This document shows positions 9,301-17,858 of a DNA stretch of 64,000 bases, piece after piece (within the stretch, counting starts at the first letter, position 1; every line of letters starts with the position of its first letter). The translations under genes and the position numbers were made by a program. Under the pieces are notes generated by a model, which saw only the letters and a list, made by a program, of their open reading frames with translations, made no database searches and was not told the origin of the DNA. Where the stretch lies: NCBI GenBank assembly GCA_017991595.1, contig JAGOQJ010000002.1:187386-251385 (forward strand), read 5' to 3'. Source of the stretch: Candidatus Didemnitutus sp. (GTDB lineage Bacteria > Verrucomicrobiota > Verrucomicrobiia > Opitutales > Opitutaceae).

Positions 9301-11892
9301 GTCAACGAGTCCTTCTGCCGCATGCTCGGCTACACCGAGGCCGAGTTGCTCGCGCGCGACGTCGGCAGCATCACGCATCCCGACGATCGCACTGACACGG
9401 CGGAGGAGATCCGGCAGGTGCTCACCGGGGCCAAGGACACCTATTCCCTCGAGAAACGCTACCTCGCCCGCGACGGCCGCGTCCTCTGGTGCCACGTCAT
9501 CGTATCCGCCCTGCGGGACTCCGCCGGCAACGTGCAGCACTTCATCGGCACGGTCGAGAACGTCACCGAGTCCCGTGCCGCCGCCGAGGCCCTCCGCCGC
9601 AGCGAGCAGCGCTTCCGCGAGATGGCCGAGAACATCGGCGACCTCTTCTACAACTACGACCCCGTCAACAACCGCCTCCTCTACGCCAACAGCGCCTACG
9701 AGACCATCTGGGGCCGCTCGCTCAGCTACATGTATGCCCAGCCGACGAGCTACCTCGACGACGTGCATCCGGACGATCGCGCGGCCGCCGCCAACGCCTT
9801 CGAGCGCCAGCTCCGCGGAGAGTCCACCGATGTCGATTTCCGCATCATCCGCCCCGACGGCTCCATCCGGTGGATCCGCGAGCACGCCGTGCCCATCTTC
9901 GACGACGAGGGCAAGGTCGAGCGCATCGTCGGCACGATGCGTGACGTCACGGATCGCAAAACCGGCCTGGAGCGTCTGCGCGAGAGCGAGGAGCGTTTCC
10001 GTCTCCTCGCCAAGTCCACCTACGACGCCGTCTGGGACTGGAACCTCCTCACCGACACCATCTGGTGGAACGACGGCTTCGAGCAGCTTTTCGGCTGGAA
10101 GCGAGAAACGCTCCCGCCCGGCAGCCGTTCCTGGACAGACTACATCCACCCCGACGACCTCGACCGCGTCGTCACTGGCATCCACCGCTTGATCGACGGC
10201 ACCGACACCGAGTGGGCCGACGAATACCGCTTCCGCCGCCAGGATGGCACCTATGTCTACATCGCCGACCGTGGCGAAGTCGTGCGCGATGCGGACGGCA
10301 AATCGGTCCGCATGATCGGCGGCATGACAGACCTCACCGAACGCCGGCGAGCCGAGGAAAAGCTCCGCGAGCAGGCCGCGCTGCTCGACCAAGCCAAGGA
10401 CGCCATCATCGTCCGCGACCTCGAGCACCGCATCCTCTATTGGAACCGGAGCGCGGAGCGCTTCTACGGCTGGACCGCCGCCGAAGCCGTCGGCCGCTCC
10501 ATCAAGGAACTGATCTACGCCGACCCCGCCCCCTTCCTCACCGCCACAGCCCTCGTGATCGAGCGCGGGGAATGGACCGGCGAGATCGAGCACCTCCGCC
10601 GCGACGGCACCTCCCTCATTGTCGAAGGTCGCTGGACACTCATGCGCGACGAGGCCGGCCAGCCCAAATCCATCCTCGCGATCAACACCGACATCACGGA
10701 GCGCAGGAAGCTCGAGCAGCAATTCTTCCGCGCCCAGCGCCTCGAGAGCATCGGCACGCTCGCCGGCGGCATCGCCCACGACCTCAACAATCTCCTCGCC
10801 CCGATCACCATGGGCGTCGAGCTCCTGCGCCGCTTCGACCCCAACCCCAAGGCCAAACCCATCATCGACAGCATCGAGCGCAGCGCCCGCCGCGGCTCCG
10901 ATCTCGTCAAGCAGGTGCTCTCCTTCGCCCGCGGCGTCGAGGGCTCGCGCGTCGACATGCAAGTCCGGCACGTCGTGCGCGAGGTCGAATCGATCATTGA
11001 GAATACCTTCCCGAAGAACATCCACGTCGAGACCCAGCTCGCGGATTCCCTCTGGCTCGTCACGGGCGACCCCACCCAACTCCACCAGATCCTCCTCAAC
11101 CTCTGCGTCAACGCCCGCGACGCCATGCCTGAAGGCGGCACCTTGCTCATCGGTGCCGACAACATCGAGATCGACGAGCAATACGCCGCGATGGACCAGA
11201 GCGAAAAAACCGGCCGCTACGTCGTGCTCAGCGTCGTCGACACCGGCGTCGGCATCCCGCGCGAAAACATCGACCGCATCTTCGATCCTTTCTTCACCAC
11301 CAAGGATCTCGGCAAGGGCACCGGTCTCGGCCTCTCCACCGTGCTCGGAATCGTCCGCAGCCACGGCGGCTACGTGAATGTTTACAGCGAGACCGGCAAA
11401 GGCACCACCTTCAAGGTCTACCTGCCCGCCTCCGCGTCGGGCCCGGCCGCGCCCGACGCGCCGCGCGAGGAGGAAAAGTTTCCCCGCGGCCACGGCGAGA
11501 CCATCCTCGTCGTCGATGACGAGACCTCCATCCTCACCATCACGCAGCAGACGCTCGAAGCCTTCGGTTACAAAGTCCTCATCGCGGAAGATGGTGCGCA
11601 TGCCATCAGCCTCTTCGTCCTGCACCGGCAGGAAATCGCCGCCGTGCTCACCGATATGATGATGCCCGTGATGGACGGCCCCGCCCTCATCACCGCGCTG
11701 CGCCGCATCGACCCGTCCGTGCGCATCATCGCGGCGAGCGGCCTCAACGCCAACGGCCATGTCGCCAAGGCTGGCGCGCTCGGCGTGAAACACTTCCTCC
11801 CCAAACCCTATTCCGCCGACACTCTCCTCGTCGCCCTCCACAAGGTCCTCACCGATTCCGGCAGCCGGCCGCCCCTGCCCTCCGCTCCATGA
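6379..11892 (+). CDS. Giant cytoplasmic hybrid histidine kinase: GAF, PAS, GAF, eight PAS, HisKA, HATPase, receiver
   Basis: A 1837-aa soluble sensor with no transmembrane segment. Approximate domains are GAF 1-160, PAS 193-298, GAF 321-434, eight further PAS units from about 446 to 1443 (most closed by DITERR/DVTDRK-type linkers), HisKA with phospho-His1467 in GGIAHDLNN, a GHKL ATPase about 1563-1684 with GTGLGLST, and a C-terminal receiver with Asp1759 in TDMMMPVMDG. The start at 6379 has a GAGG 8 nt upstream and opens directly into the GAF domain; an in-frame ATG at 6280 would add an Arg/Pro-rich tail. The stop overlaps the next ATG (ATGA). Nine PAS domains suggest integration of several small-molecule or redox cues. 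The cognate output is unknown. Confidence 0.92.
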   Translation: MPDVSAQEQTRLAILRDYGVLDTAPEAELDAIVSLASEICGAPMALITLIDESRQWFKARHGIPFASTLREHSFCAHALHTPDDLLLVRDATQDARFADNPYVRGEPHIRFYAGSALVTPEGHRLGTLCVLDRRERTLTPEQQQALRVLSRHVMVHLELARRLRTQQRGEQQLQELASRLEQQRGRLIEAQAVAKVGSWETDLATLDVVWTEETHRIFGTDPARFQPTHAGFLALVHPDDRTAVERAFSESAGSASPCLIGHRIALPDGTVKFVEERWQVFHDAAGRPLRAVGTCSDITERRRLEIEREQLVHDLGERIKELRALHGAAELLRDTDRPLRSALEGIVQLLPAAMQHAGISAAHLRFGTEEYASPGWQETPWRLRARFITRQGVPGLLQIAYLEERPLADEGPFLREERHLLDSLVEMIRGTVDRRESESALHELRHRQSLVLNSVSEGIHGLDLQGRIIFENAAGAAMLGWSESELIGRHSHTVIHHHRADGRDYPVEECPIFRTLRDGVVRRIDDEVFFRRDGSSFPVEYTVSPILDASNRISGAVVSFRDITRRLEAEQNVVHLRNLARMTSRLARIGAWQVDLPDGRTYWSDEVRAIHAVEETYVPTAANGLDFYTSEYRPLVREAFQRCVADGTPFDLEAQLVNRNGRRLWVRVIGEAVRDARGTIVQVQGAFQDVSESKLAQQELAEARELHTNLVHTIDGIVWEATAADLRFTFVSPQAERMLGYPAADWIEQADFWAAHIHPADREATVRHCIELTARKENHAFEYRMLAADGRVVWLRDIVTYVESSDRPALLRGLMLDITARKEAETQARQLESRLTTTLENLTDAFFTLDHEWRFAYLNRQAELLLQRPRNELLGRVVWDEFAPARGTIFESEYRRAIAEQRAVSFETYYSPLGVWLQVHAYPSDLGLAVYFRDSSATHAAAEAMRISEERFRRTFFNAPLGMAVVSLEARFLQVNESFCRMLGYTEAELLARDVGSITHPDDRTDTAEEIRQVLTGAKDTYSLEKRYLARDGRVLWCHVIVSALRDSAGNVQHFIGTVENVTESRAAAEALRRSEQRFREMAENIGDLFYNYDPVNNRLLYANSAYETIWGRSLSYMYAQPTSYLDDVHPDDRAAAANAFERQLRGESTDVDFRIIRPDGSIRWIREHAVPIFDDEGKVERIVGTMRDVTDRKTGLERLRESEERFRLLAKSTYDAVWDWNLLTDTIWWNDGFEQLFGWKRETLPPGSRSWTDYIHPDDLDRVVTGIHRLIDGTDTEWADEYRFRRQDGTYVYIADRGEVVRDADGKSVRMIGGMTDLTERRRAEEKLREQAALLDQAKDAIIVRDLEHRILYWNRSAERFYGWTAAEAVGRSIKELIYADPAPFLTATALVIERGEWTGEIEHLRRDGTSLIVEGRWTLMRDEAGQPKSILAINTDITERRKLEQQFFRAQRLESIGTLAGGIAHDLNNLLAPITMGVELLRRFDPNPKAKPIIDSIERSARRGSDLVKQVLSFARGVEGSRVDMQVRHVVREVESIIENTFPKNIHVETQLADSLWLVTGDPTQLHQILLNLCVNARDAMPEGGTLLIGADNIEIDEQYAAMDQSEKTGRYVVLSVVDTGVGIPRENIDRIFDPFFTTKDLGKGTGLGLSTVLGIVRSHGGYVNVYSETGKGTTFKVYLPASASGPAAPDAPREEEKFPRGHGETILVVDDETSILTITQQTLEAFGYKVLIAEDGAHAISLFVLHRQEIAAVLTDMMMPVMDGPALITALRRIDPSVRIIAASGLNANGHVAKAGALGVKHFLPKPYSADTLLVALHKVLTDSGSRPPLPSAP

Positions 11893-14666
11893 CCCTGCCC
11901 GACAATCTCCCCAAGATCCTTGGTCGCATGCTGGCCCGGCTCCGTTCGCGCGCCCTCTGGATCGCGCTCGGCTACGCCGTCTTCGCCACGCTCTGGATTT
12001 TCTTCTCCGATTCCGCCCTCGCCTTGCTCGTCGACGACCCGGCCGAGCTTGTGCGCTGGAGCGTCGCCAAGGGTATCGCCTTCGTGCTCGTCACCTCCGG
12101 TCTGCTGCTCCTCCTCATGCGGCACGCCTTCGGCGCGATGGAAGCCGGCTACGGTTTCCTTGAAGCGCAGCAAAGCGAAATTCGCCGCCTCAACCGCCTC
12201 TACGCCGCGCTCAGCCACATCAACCAGGCCATCGTCCGCGAATCCACCCGCGAGGCGCTCTTCCACCGCATCTGCGCCGTGCTCGTCGAACACGGCGGCT
12301 TCCGTCTCGCTTGGGTCGGGTGGCACAATGCCGCCACCCACCAGCTCGAGCCCATCGCCTTCGCCGGCGATTCCGACGGTTATATCAAGAACATCCAGAT
12401 CTACGGCGACGACCGCCCGCTCGGCCGCGGTCCCACCGGCCAAGCTTTCCGCTCCGGCCAGCCCTACGTCTGCAACGACACCGTCGCCGACCCCGCGACG
12501 GCCCCGTGGCGGGAGCAGTTCGCCCGCCGCGGACTACGCGCCTCCGTCGCCCTGCCCGTGCGTCACCAAGATGAGATCGTCGGTGTGCTCAGCGTGTATG
12601 CGGACGAGCCCGGCGTCTTCCACGATCGCGAACTTGCCCTGCTCACCGAGGCGACGCAGGACATGGCCTTCGCCCTCGACAACGTCGCCCGCGAGGAACA
12701 GCGCCGGGAGGCTGAAGCCAGCGCCCAGCGCGAGCGTCAGTTCTCCGACACCATGATCGAGAGCATGCCCGGCGTGCTCTACTTCTACGACCTGTCGGGG
12801 CATTTCCTGCGCTGGAATCGCAACTTCGAGCAAATCTCTGGCTATACCGCCGCCGAGATCGCGCGCATGCACCCGTTGGATTTTTTCTTCCCCGCCGATC
12901 GCCCGCTCGTCGAAGCGCGGATCGCCGAGGTTTTCAAAGGCGGCGAATCATCCGTTGAAGCCCCCTTCCGCACGAAGTCAGGCGGCGCCATTCCCTACTT
13001 CTTCACGGGCCGGCGCGTCATCTTCGAGGAGCGCGACTGCCTCGTCGGCGTCGGCATCGACGTGAGTGAGCACAAGCGCACCGAGGCCGCGCTCATGGCC
13101 AGCGAACACCGCTACCGCACGACACTCGATAGCATCATGGAGGGGTGCCAGCTGCTCGACCACAGCTGGCGCTACCTCTATCTCAACGCCGCCGCCGCCG
13201 CGCACAACCGCCGCCCCGAGTCCGAGTTGCTCGGCCGCACGCTGATGGAAGCGTGGCCCGGCATCGAGCAGACCCGCGCCTACGCGCTCATGCGCATGGC
13301 GATGCACGAGCGGGTCCCCATGCACGAGGAGATCCCTTTCCGCTTCCCCGACGGCAACACCGCCTGGTTCGACATGCGCTGCCAGCCCGTGCCCGAGGGT
13401 CTCTTTCTGCTCTCGATCGACGTCACCGAGCGCCGCGAGGCCGAGGCCGCGCTGCAGGAGATCCAAGGCCGCATGCAGGTCGTCGTCGACAACCTGCGCG
13501 AGGGCCTGATCATCGCCGATCCCGCCAACGATTTTCTTCACTGGAACCCTGCCGCGCTCCGCCTGCTCGGCTTCGCCGATCCCGGCGAGGGCCGCCAGTG
13601 GCAACGGCGCTTCGCCGAGCTGTTCGAGATCTCGACGCTCGACGGCGTGCGCCTGTCCCCTTCGGCCTGGCCGCTCGCGCGCGTGCGCGAAGGCGAATCC
13701 TTCGACGCGCTCGAGCTGCGTGTCCGGCGCATCGACCGCGATTGGGAGCGCATCTTCAGCTACAGCGGCGCCCAGGTGACCTACGCCGGCAACCGCAAGC
13801 TCGCCTTCCTCACGCTGAGCGACATCACCGCCAGAAAACACGCCGAGCAATTGCTCCGCGAGACGAACGAGACGCTCGAGCGCAAGGTCGCCGAGCGCAC
13901 CGAGGAGCTCATGCAGGCGCTCACCCGTGCCGAGTCGGCCGACCGCACCAAGTCCGCCTTCCTCGCCACGATGTCGCACGAGCTGCGCACCCCGCTCAAC
14001 TCGATTATCGGATTCACCGGCATCGTGCTGCAGGGACTCGCCGGCCCGCTCACTCCCGAGCAGTCGAAACAACTCGGCATGGTCCGCACCAGCGCCCGCC
14101 ACCTCCTCGAGCTGATCAACGACGTCCTCGACATCTCCAAGATCGAGGCCGGCCAGCTCGAGTTCCACGCCGAGCCCTTCGATCTCCCCGAATCGCTGCA
14201 CCGCGTCGTGCAGACCATCCGCCCGCTGGCCGACAAGAAGGGGCTCGCACTCGACCTCGCGGTCGGCCCCGAACTGGGCGCTGTCATCGGCGACCGCCGC
14301 CGCACCGAGCAGATTCTCCTCAACCTCCTCAACAACGCCGTCAAATTCACCGAACGCGGGCGCGTGAGCCTGCAGGCCGAGCGCACCACCCTGCCCGGCG
14401 TCACGCCCGAAGCGCCGCCGATCCCCGTCGTGCGCCTCCGCGTGAGCGACACCGGCATCGGCATCAAGTCCTCCGACTTACCCGTCCTTTTCCAACCCTT
14501 CCGCCAGATCGACAGCGGCCTCTCGCGACAACACGAGGGCACCGGTCTCGGCCTCGCCATCTGCCGCCGCCTCGCCACGCTCATGCAAGGCGACATCACC
14601 GCGACCAGCGAGTGGGGCCACGGCAGCGTGTTCACCGTGGTGCTGCCCCTGCCTCCTTCGCCATGA
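11889..14666 (+). CDS. Membrane-anchored histidine kinase: 2 TM, GAF, three PAS, HisKA, HATPase
   Basis: A 925-aa kinase. Two hydrophobic segments (about 22-44 and 58-78) anchor it with almost no periplasmic sensor loop. They are followed by a GAF domain (about 110-275), three PAS units (about 285-400, 405-515 and 520-645), a short coiled stretch, HisKA with phospho-His697 in MSHELRTPLN, and an HATPase domain with DTGIGI and GTGLGLAI. It ends without a receiver, and the next gene, overlapping by 4 nt, is a free receiver that is the obvious phosphoacceptor. Sensing is most likely cytoplasmic or at the membrane plane. Confidence 0.92.
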   Translation: MTLPDNLPKILGRMLARLRSRALWIALGYAVFATLWIFFSDSALALLVDDPAELVRWSVAKGIAFVLVTSGLLLLLMRHAFGAMEAGYGFLEAQQSEIRRLNRLYAALSHINQAIVRESTREALFHRICAVLVEHGGFRLAWVGWHNAATHQLEPIAFAGDSDGYIKNIQIYGDDRPLGRGPTGQAFRSGQPYVCNDTVADPATAPWREQFARRGLRASVALPVRHQDEIVGVLSVYADEPGVFHDRELALLTEATQDMAFALDNVAREEQRREAEASAQRERQFSDTMIESMPGVLYFYDLSGHFLRWNRNFEQISGYTAAEIARMHPLDFFFPADRPLVEARIAEVFKGGESSVEAPFRTKSGGAIPYFFTGRRVIFEERDCLVGVGIDVSEHKRTEAALMASEHRYRTTLDSIMEGCQLLDHSWRYLYLNAAAAAHNRRPESELLGRTLMEAWPGIEQTRAYALMRMAMHERVPMHEEIPFRFPDGNTAWFDMRCQPVPEGLFLLSIDVTERREAEAALQEIQGRMQVVVDNLREGLIIADPANDFLHWNPAALRLLGFADPGEGRQWQRRFAELFEISTLDGVRLSPSAWPLARVREGESFDALELRVRRIDRDWERIFSYSGAQVTYAGNRKLAFLTLSDITARKHAEQLLRETNETLERKVAERTEELMQALTRAESADRTKSAFLATMSHELRTPLNSIIGFTGIVLQGLAGPLTPEQSKQLGMVRTSARHLLELINDVLDISKIEAGQLEFHAEPFDLPESLHRVVQTIRPLADKKGLALDLAVGPELGAVIGDRRRTEQILLNLLNNAVKFTERGRVSLQAERTTLPGVTPEAPPIPVVRLRVSDTGIGIKSSDLPVLFQPFRQIDSGLSRQHEGTGLGLAICRRLATLMQGDITATSEWGHGSVFTVVLPLPPSP

Positions 14667-15046
14667 CCCCTACCGTCCTCCTTATCGAAGACAACGAGCA
14701 GAACCGCTACCTCGCCACGTTCCTGCTCGAACAGCACGGCTACAAGGTGGTGGCGGCGCCGGACGGCGTCAGCGGCATCGCGACCGCTGTCTCGCTCCGC
14801 CCCGACCTCATCCTGCTCGACATCCAGCTGCCAGGCATGGACGGCTACGCCGTCGCCCGCGCCCTGCGCGAGATCGAGTCCCTCCGTCGCATCCCCATCG
14901 TAGCCGTCACTTCCTACGCCATGGTCGGCGACCGCGAGAAATCGCTGTCCGCCGGCTGCAACGGTTACATCGAGAAACCCATCAACCCGGATACTTTCGT
15001 TTCCGAGATCCAGCGGTTCGGGCCCGCCGCTCCTTCCACCCCATGA
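14663..15046 (+). CDS. Receiver-only response regulator
   Basis: A 127-aa CheY-like receiver domain with no output domain. The acidic pocket is LLIEDNEQNR near the N-terminus, the phosphoacceptor is Asp53 in LLDIQLPGMDG, and the switch Thr (AVTSYAM) and Lys (EKPINP) are present. It overlaps the kinase gene before it and the hybrid kinase gene after it by 4 nt each, so translation is probably coupled. It most likely shuttles phosphate between the two kinases or acts by protein-protein contact, in the manner of DivK. Confidence 0.9.
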   Translation: MTPTVLLIEDNEQNRYLATFLLEQHGYKVVAAPDGVSGIATAVSLRPDLILLDIQLPGMDGYAVARALREIESLRRIPIVAVTSYAMVGDREKSLSAGCNGYIEKPINPDTFVSEIQRFGPAAPSTP

Positions 15047-17472
15047 CACGCGTCCTGATCGTCGACGACAAGGAGGAGAACCTCTACTACCTGCAGGCTC
15101 TGCTCACCGGGCACGGTGAGCAGGTCGACACCGCCCGGCACGGCGCCGAGGCGCTCGTCAAGGCGCGCCAGCGCCCGCCGGACATCATCGTCTCCGATCT
15201 GCTCATGCCCGTGATGGACGGCTACACGCTGCTCCGCCACTGGAAGATGGACCTGCGCCTGCGGAAGATCCCCTTCATCGTCTACACCGCGACCTACACC
15301 GAAGCCGAGGACGAGCGCCTCGCCCGCAGCCTCGGCGCCGATGCCTTCATCCTCAAGCCCGCGGAGCCGGAGGAATTCCTCGCCCAACTCCGCGACGTCC
15401 GCTCCCGCGTCACCACCGCCAGCGCCAACATCCCCCAACTCGCACCCGCCGAGGAGAACCGCATCCTCAAGAGCTACAGCGAGACGCTCATCCGCAAGCT
15501 AGAGGAGAAAACGCTCCAGCTCCAGCAGACCAACCGCGAGCTCGAGCGCGACATCGCCGAGCGCAAGGCCGTCGAGGCCACGCTGCGCGAGCGCGAGGCG
15601 GAGCTCCGTCTTCTCACCGAGACCATCCCGCACATCGTCTGGATCACGCGCGGCGACGGCGCCCACACTCATTTCAACCAACGCTGGCTCGACCACACCG
15701 GCCTCACCCTCGGCCAAAGCCTCGATACCGGCTGGATCGAAGCCATCCACCCCGCCGATCGCGCCCGCACCATCACCACCTGGCAGCAATCCGTCACTCG
15801 CGGCGAGCCCTACGAGATCGACTACCGCCTTCGCCGCACCGACGGATCCTATTCCTGGATGCTCGGCCGCGCCCTGCCCCTGCGCGACGCGAGCGGCACC
15901 ATCGTCAAATGGTTCGGCACCTGCACCGACATCGACGAGCTCAAACGCGCTCAATCACGCATCGAAGAGCAGGCCGCCCTCCTCGATCAGACGCAGGATG
16001 CGATCATCGTGCGCGACCTCGAGCAGCGGGTGCTCTATTGGAACAAGGGCGCGGAGCGCATCTACGGCTGGAGTTCCGCTGAAGCCCTCGGTCGCTCCGT
16101 TTCCGAGCTCTTCTACCGCGACCGCGGTCCGTTCACCCACGCGATGGAGACCCTGCTCCGCCGCGGCGAGTGGAGCGGCGAGCTGCGGCACGTGCACAAG
16201 AGCGGACAAGAGATCGCCATCGAGGCCCGTTGGTCGCTCCTGCGCGACGCCAACGGTGCCCCGCGCTCCGTGCTCGCCATCAACACCGACGTCACCGAGC
16301 GCAAGAAGATCGAGGCCCAGTTCCTCCGTTCCCAGCGCGTCGAGAGCATCGGCACGCTCGCCGGCGGCCTGGCCCACGATCTCAACAACCTCCTTTCCCC
16401 CATCGTCCTTTCCGTGAGCCTCCTCCGCGACGCGCTCCCCGACGGCCCCTTGCGCAAGATCGTCGACACCATCGAGCAGAGCGCACACCGCGGCACACAC
16501 CTCGTGCAACAGGTGCTGTCCTTCGCCCGCGGCGTCGAAGGCGCGCATGTCGCCGTCCACCTCAGCGACGTCGTGCGCGAGATCAGCACGATCATGCAGA
16601 CCACGTTCCCCAAGAACGTCACCTTCTCCTCCCACCTGCCGCCCGACCTCTGGCTCGTGCGCGGCGACCCCACGCAGCTCAGTCAGATCCTGCTCAACCT
16701 CTGCGTGAACGCCCGCGATGCCATGCCCGAGGGCGGACGCCTCCGCATCAGCGCGCAGAACCGCGCGCTGGACGAGCAGGAGACCGCCGCCCAGCCCACT
16801 CTCAAGCCCGGGCGCTACGTCACACTTGAGGTCAGCGACACCGGCATCGGCATGGGCCCCGAGGTGATCGAGCGCATTTTCGAGCCGTTCTTCACCACCA
16901 AGGAACTCGGCAAAGGCACCGGCCTCGGCCTCTCCGCCGTCCGCGGGATCGTGCGCAGCCACGGCGGCACGATCAGCGTCGACAGCACCCCGGGGCGCGG
17001 TTCGACCTTCCGGATCCTGCTACCGGCGCAAGACGAGGCGGGCGCTCCGTTGCCTGCGAGTGCGCCCGCGGCGCGCATCCGCGGCAATGGCGAAGTCATC
17101 CTCGCCGTCGACGACGAAGCCAGCATCCTGCAAGTGACCCAGGAGACGCTCCAGTTGCACGGCTACCGCGTCCTGACCGCCGTCGATGGCGCTCAGGCGA
17201 TGGCCCTCTTCGCGCTGCGACGGGCGGAAATCAACCTCGTGCTCACCGACCTGATGATGCCTGTGATGGACGGCTACGCCTTCATCGCGGCGCTGCAACG
17301 CATCGAGGCCAAGGTGCCGATCATCGCCGTCAGCGGCGTCGGCGACGAAGTCAGCGGACAGCGTCTTGCCCGGGCCGGTGTGCATCAGGTGCTGACCAAG
17401 CCGTTCTCGGCCGAGAGTCTCCTCGCCGACATCGCCCGCGGGCTCGCCGCCGGGAAACCGGGTCCGTCCTGA
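15043..17472 (+). CDS. Hybrid histidine kinase: receiver, two PAS, HisKA, HATPase, receiver
   Basis: An 809-aa soluble protein. The N-terminal receiver (about 1-120) has phosphoacceptor Asp52 in VSDLLMPVMDG. A coiled-coil linker is followed by PAS units at about 185-300 and 305-420, HisKA with His445 in GGLAHDLNN, an HATPase domain with GTGLGLSA, and a C-terminal receiver with Asp736 in LTDLMMPVMDG. From the second PAS onward it closely parallels the C-terminal part of the 1837-aa kinase three genes upstream, which points to duplication. The receivers at both ends make it a relay node: it could take phosphate at the N-terminus and pass it on at the C-terminus. Confidence 0.92.
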   Translation: MTRVLIVDDKEENLYYLQALLTGHGEQVDTARHGAEALVKARQRPPDIIVSDLLMPVMDGYTLLRHWKMDLRLRKIPFIVYTATYTEAEDERLARSLGADAFILKPAEPEEFLAQLRDVRSRVTTASANIPQLAPAEENRILKSYSETLIRKLEEKTLQLQQTNRELERDIAERKAVEATLREREAELRLLTETIPHIVWITRGDGAHTHFNQRWLDHTGLTLGQSLDTGWIEAIHPADRARTITTWQQSVTRGEPYEIDYRLRRTDGSYSWMLGRALPLRDASGTIVKWFGTCTDIDELKRAQSRIEEQAALLDQTQDAIIVRDLEQRVLYWNKGAERIYGWSSAEALGRSVSELFYRDRGPFTHAMETLLRRGEWSGELRHVHKSGQEIAIEARWSLLRDANGAPRSVLAINTDVTERKKIEAQFLRSQRVESIGTLAGGLAHDLNNLLSPIVLSVSLLRDALPDGPLRKIVDTIEQSAHRGTHLVQQVLSFARGVEGAHVAVHLSDVVREISTIMQTTFPKNVTFSSHLPPDLWLVRGDPTQLSQILLNLCVNARDAMPEGGRLRISAQNRALDEQETAAQPTLKPGRYVTLEVSDTGIGMGPEVIERIFEPFFTTKELGKGTGLGLSAVRGIVRSHGGTISVDSTPGRGSTFRILLPAQDEAGAPLPASAPAARIRGNGEVILAVDDEASILQVTQETLQLHGYRVLTAVDGAQAMALFALRRAEINLVLTDLMMPVMDGYAFIAALQRIEAKVPIIAVSGVGDEVSGQRLARAGVHQVLTKPFSAESLLADIARGLAAGKPGPS

Positions 17473-17604
17473 TGGTTTCTCCCCGGACTGTCTGAGGCCC
17501 GCTCCCGGAGCGGTTGCGCACATTTTGCGAAGAATTGGTTAAAGCGTGTTGTCGGCATTTCTCGCGCTTCAGTTCGGCTTGGCTGGGCCGAAGAAGAAAT
17601 CGCT

Positions 17605-17754
17605 ATGCGCGATCTCTTCTTCCGCACCGACAATCCCTGGCTCGCCCAGGATTGCCGCGAACGCCTCAAGAACGCCGCGGCCGCCGCCGTCTTTTTCTGC
17701 GCTGTGGTCGGCGGGCTTTTCTCGCTCTTCGTCGGCCTGTTCCGCCTCGGCTGA
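17605..17754 (+). CDS. Small predicted membrane protein (49 aa)
   Basis: An ORF of 49 codons starting at the ATG at 17605. It is preceded by a purine-rich AAGAAGAAA stretch that may serve as ribosome binding site. The N-terminal half is polar (MRDLFFRTDNPWL), and residues about 23-48 form one hydrophobic helix rich in Ala, Phe, Val and Gly that ends FRLG. Codon choice (G/C at third positions) matches real genes here. It lies 132 nt after the last sensor kinase on the same strand and 105 nt from the convergent phosphohexomutase gene. No family is recognised. A chance frame cannot be excluded at this length. Confidence 0.55.
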   Translation: MRDLFFRTDNPWLAQDCRERLKNAAAAAVFFCAVVGGLFSLFVGLFRLG

Positions 17755-17799
17755 ACGCGCCCTGCGGCGTGCCCGAACTGCCTGCGAACAGCCACCTCT

Positions 17800-17823
17800 A
17801 GCCGGCCCGCACACGGGCCGGCT
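17800..17823. terminator. Intergenic hairpin between convergent genes
   Basis: A perfect 10-bp GC-rich stem (17800-17809 with 17814-17823) with a 4-nt loop, lying between the small plus-strand ORF and the minus-strand phosphohexomutase gene. There is no T tract on either side, so it may end transcription inefficiently in both directions or need Rho. Confidence 0.5.
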
Positions 17824-17858
17824 GTCAGCGTTAACCCGGGACGCCGTGGCGTCCTCGC

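Noticed and set aside
8008-11841. A 1277-codon open frame on the minus strand opposite the giant kinase
   Set aside because: High GC with G/C-ending codons leaves the opposite strand open. Its product is a monotonous mix of Gly, Ala, Val, Glu and Asp without family motifs, while the plus frame has clear kinase domains.
13145-14662. Long in-frame N-terminal extension of the receiver at 14663
   Set aside because: The extension is Arg/Pro-rich shadow sequence of the overlapping kinase; the receiver starts cleanly at ATG 14663 in an ATGA overlap.
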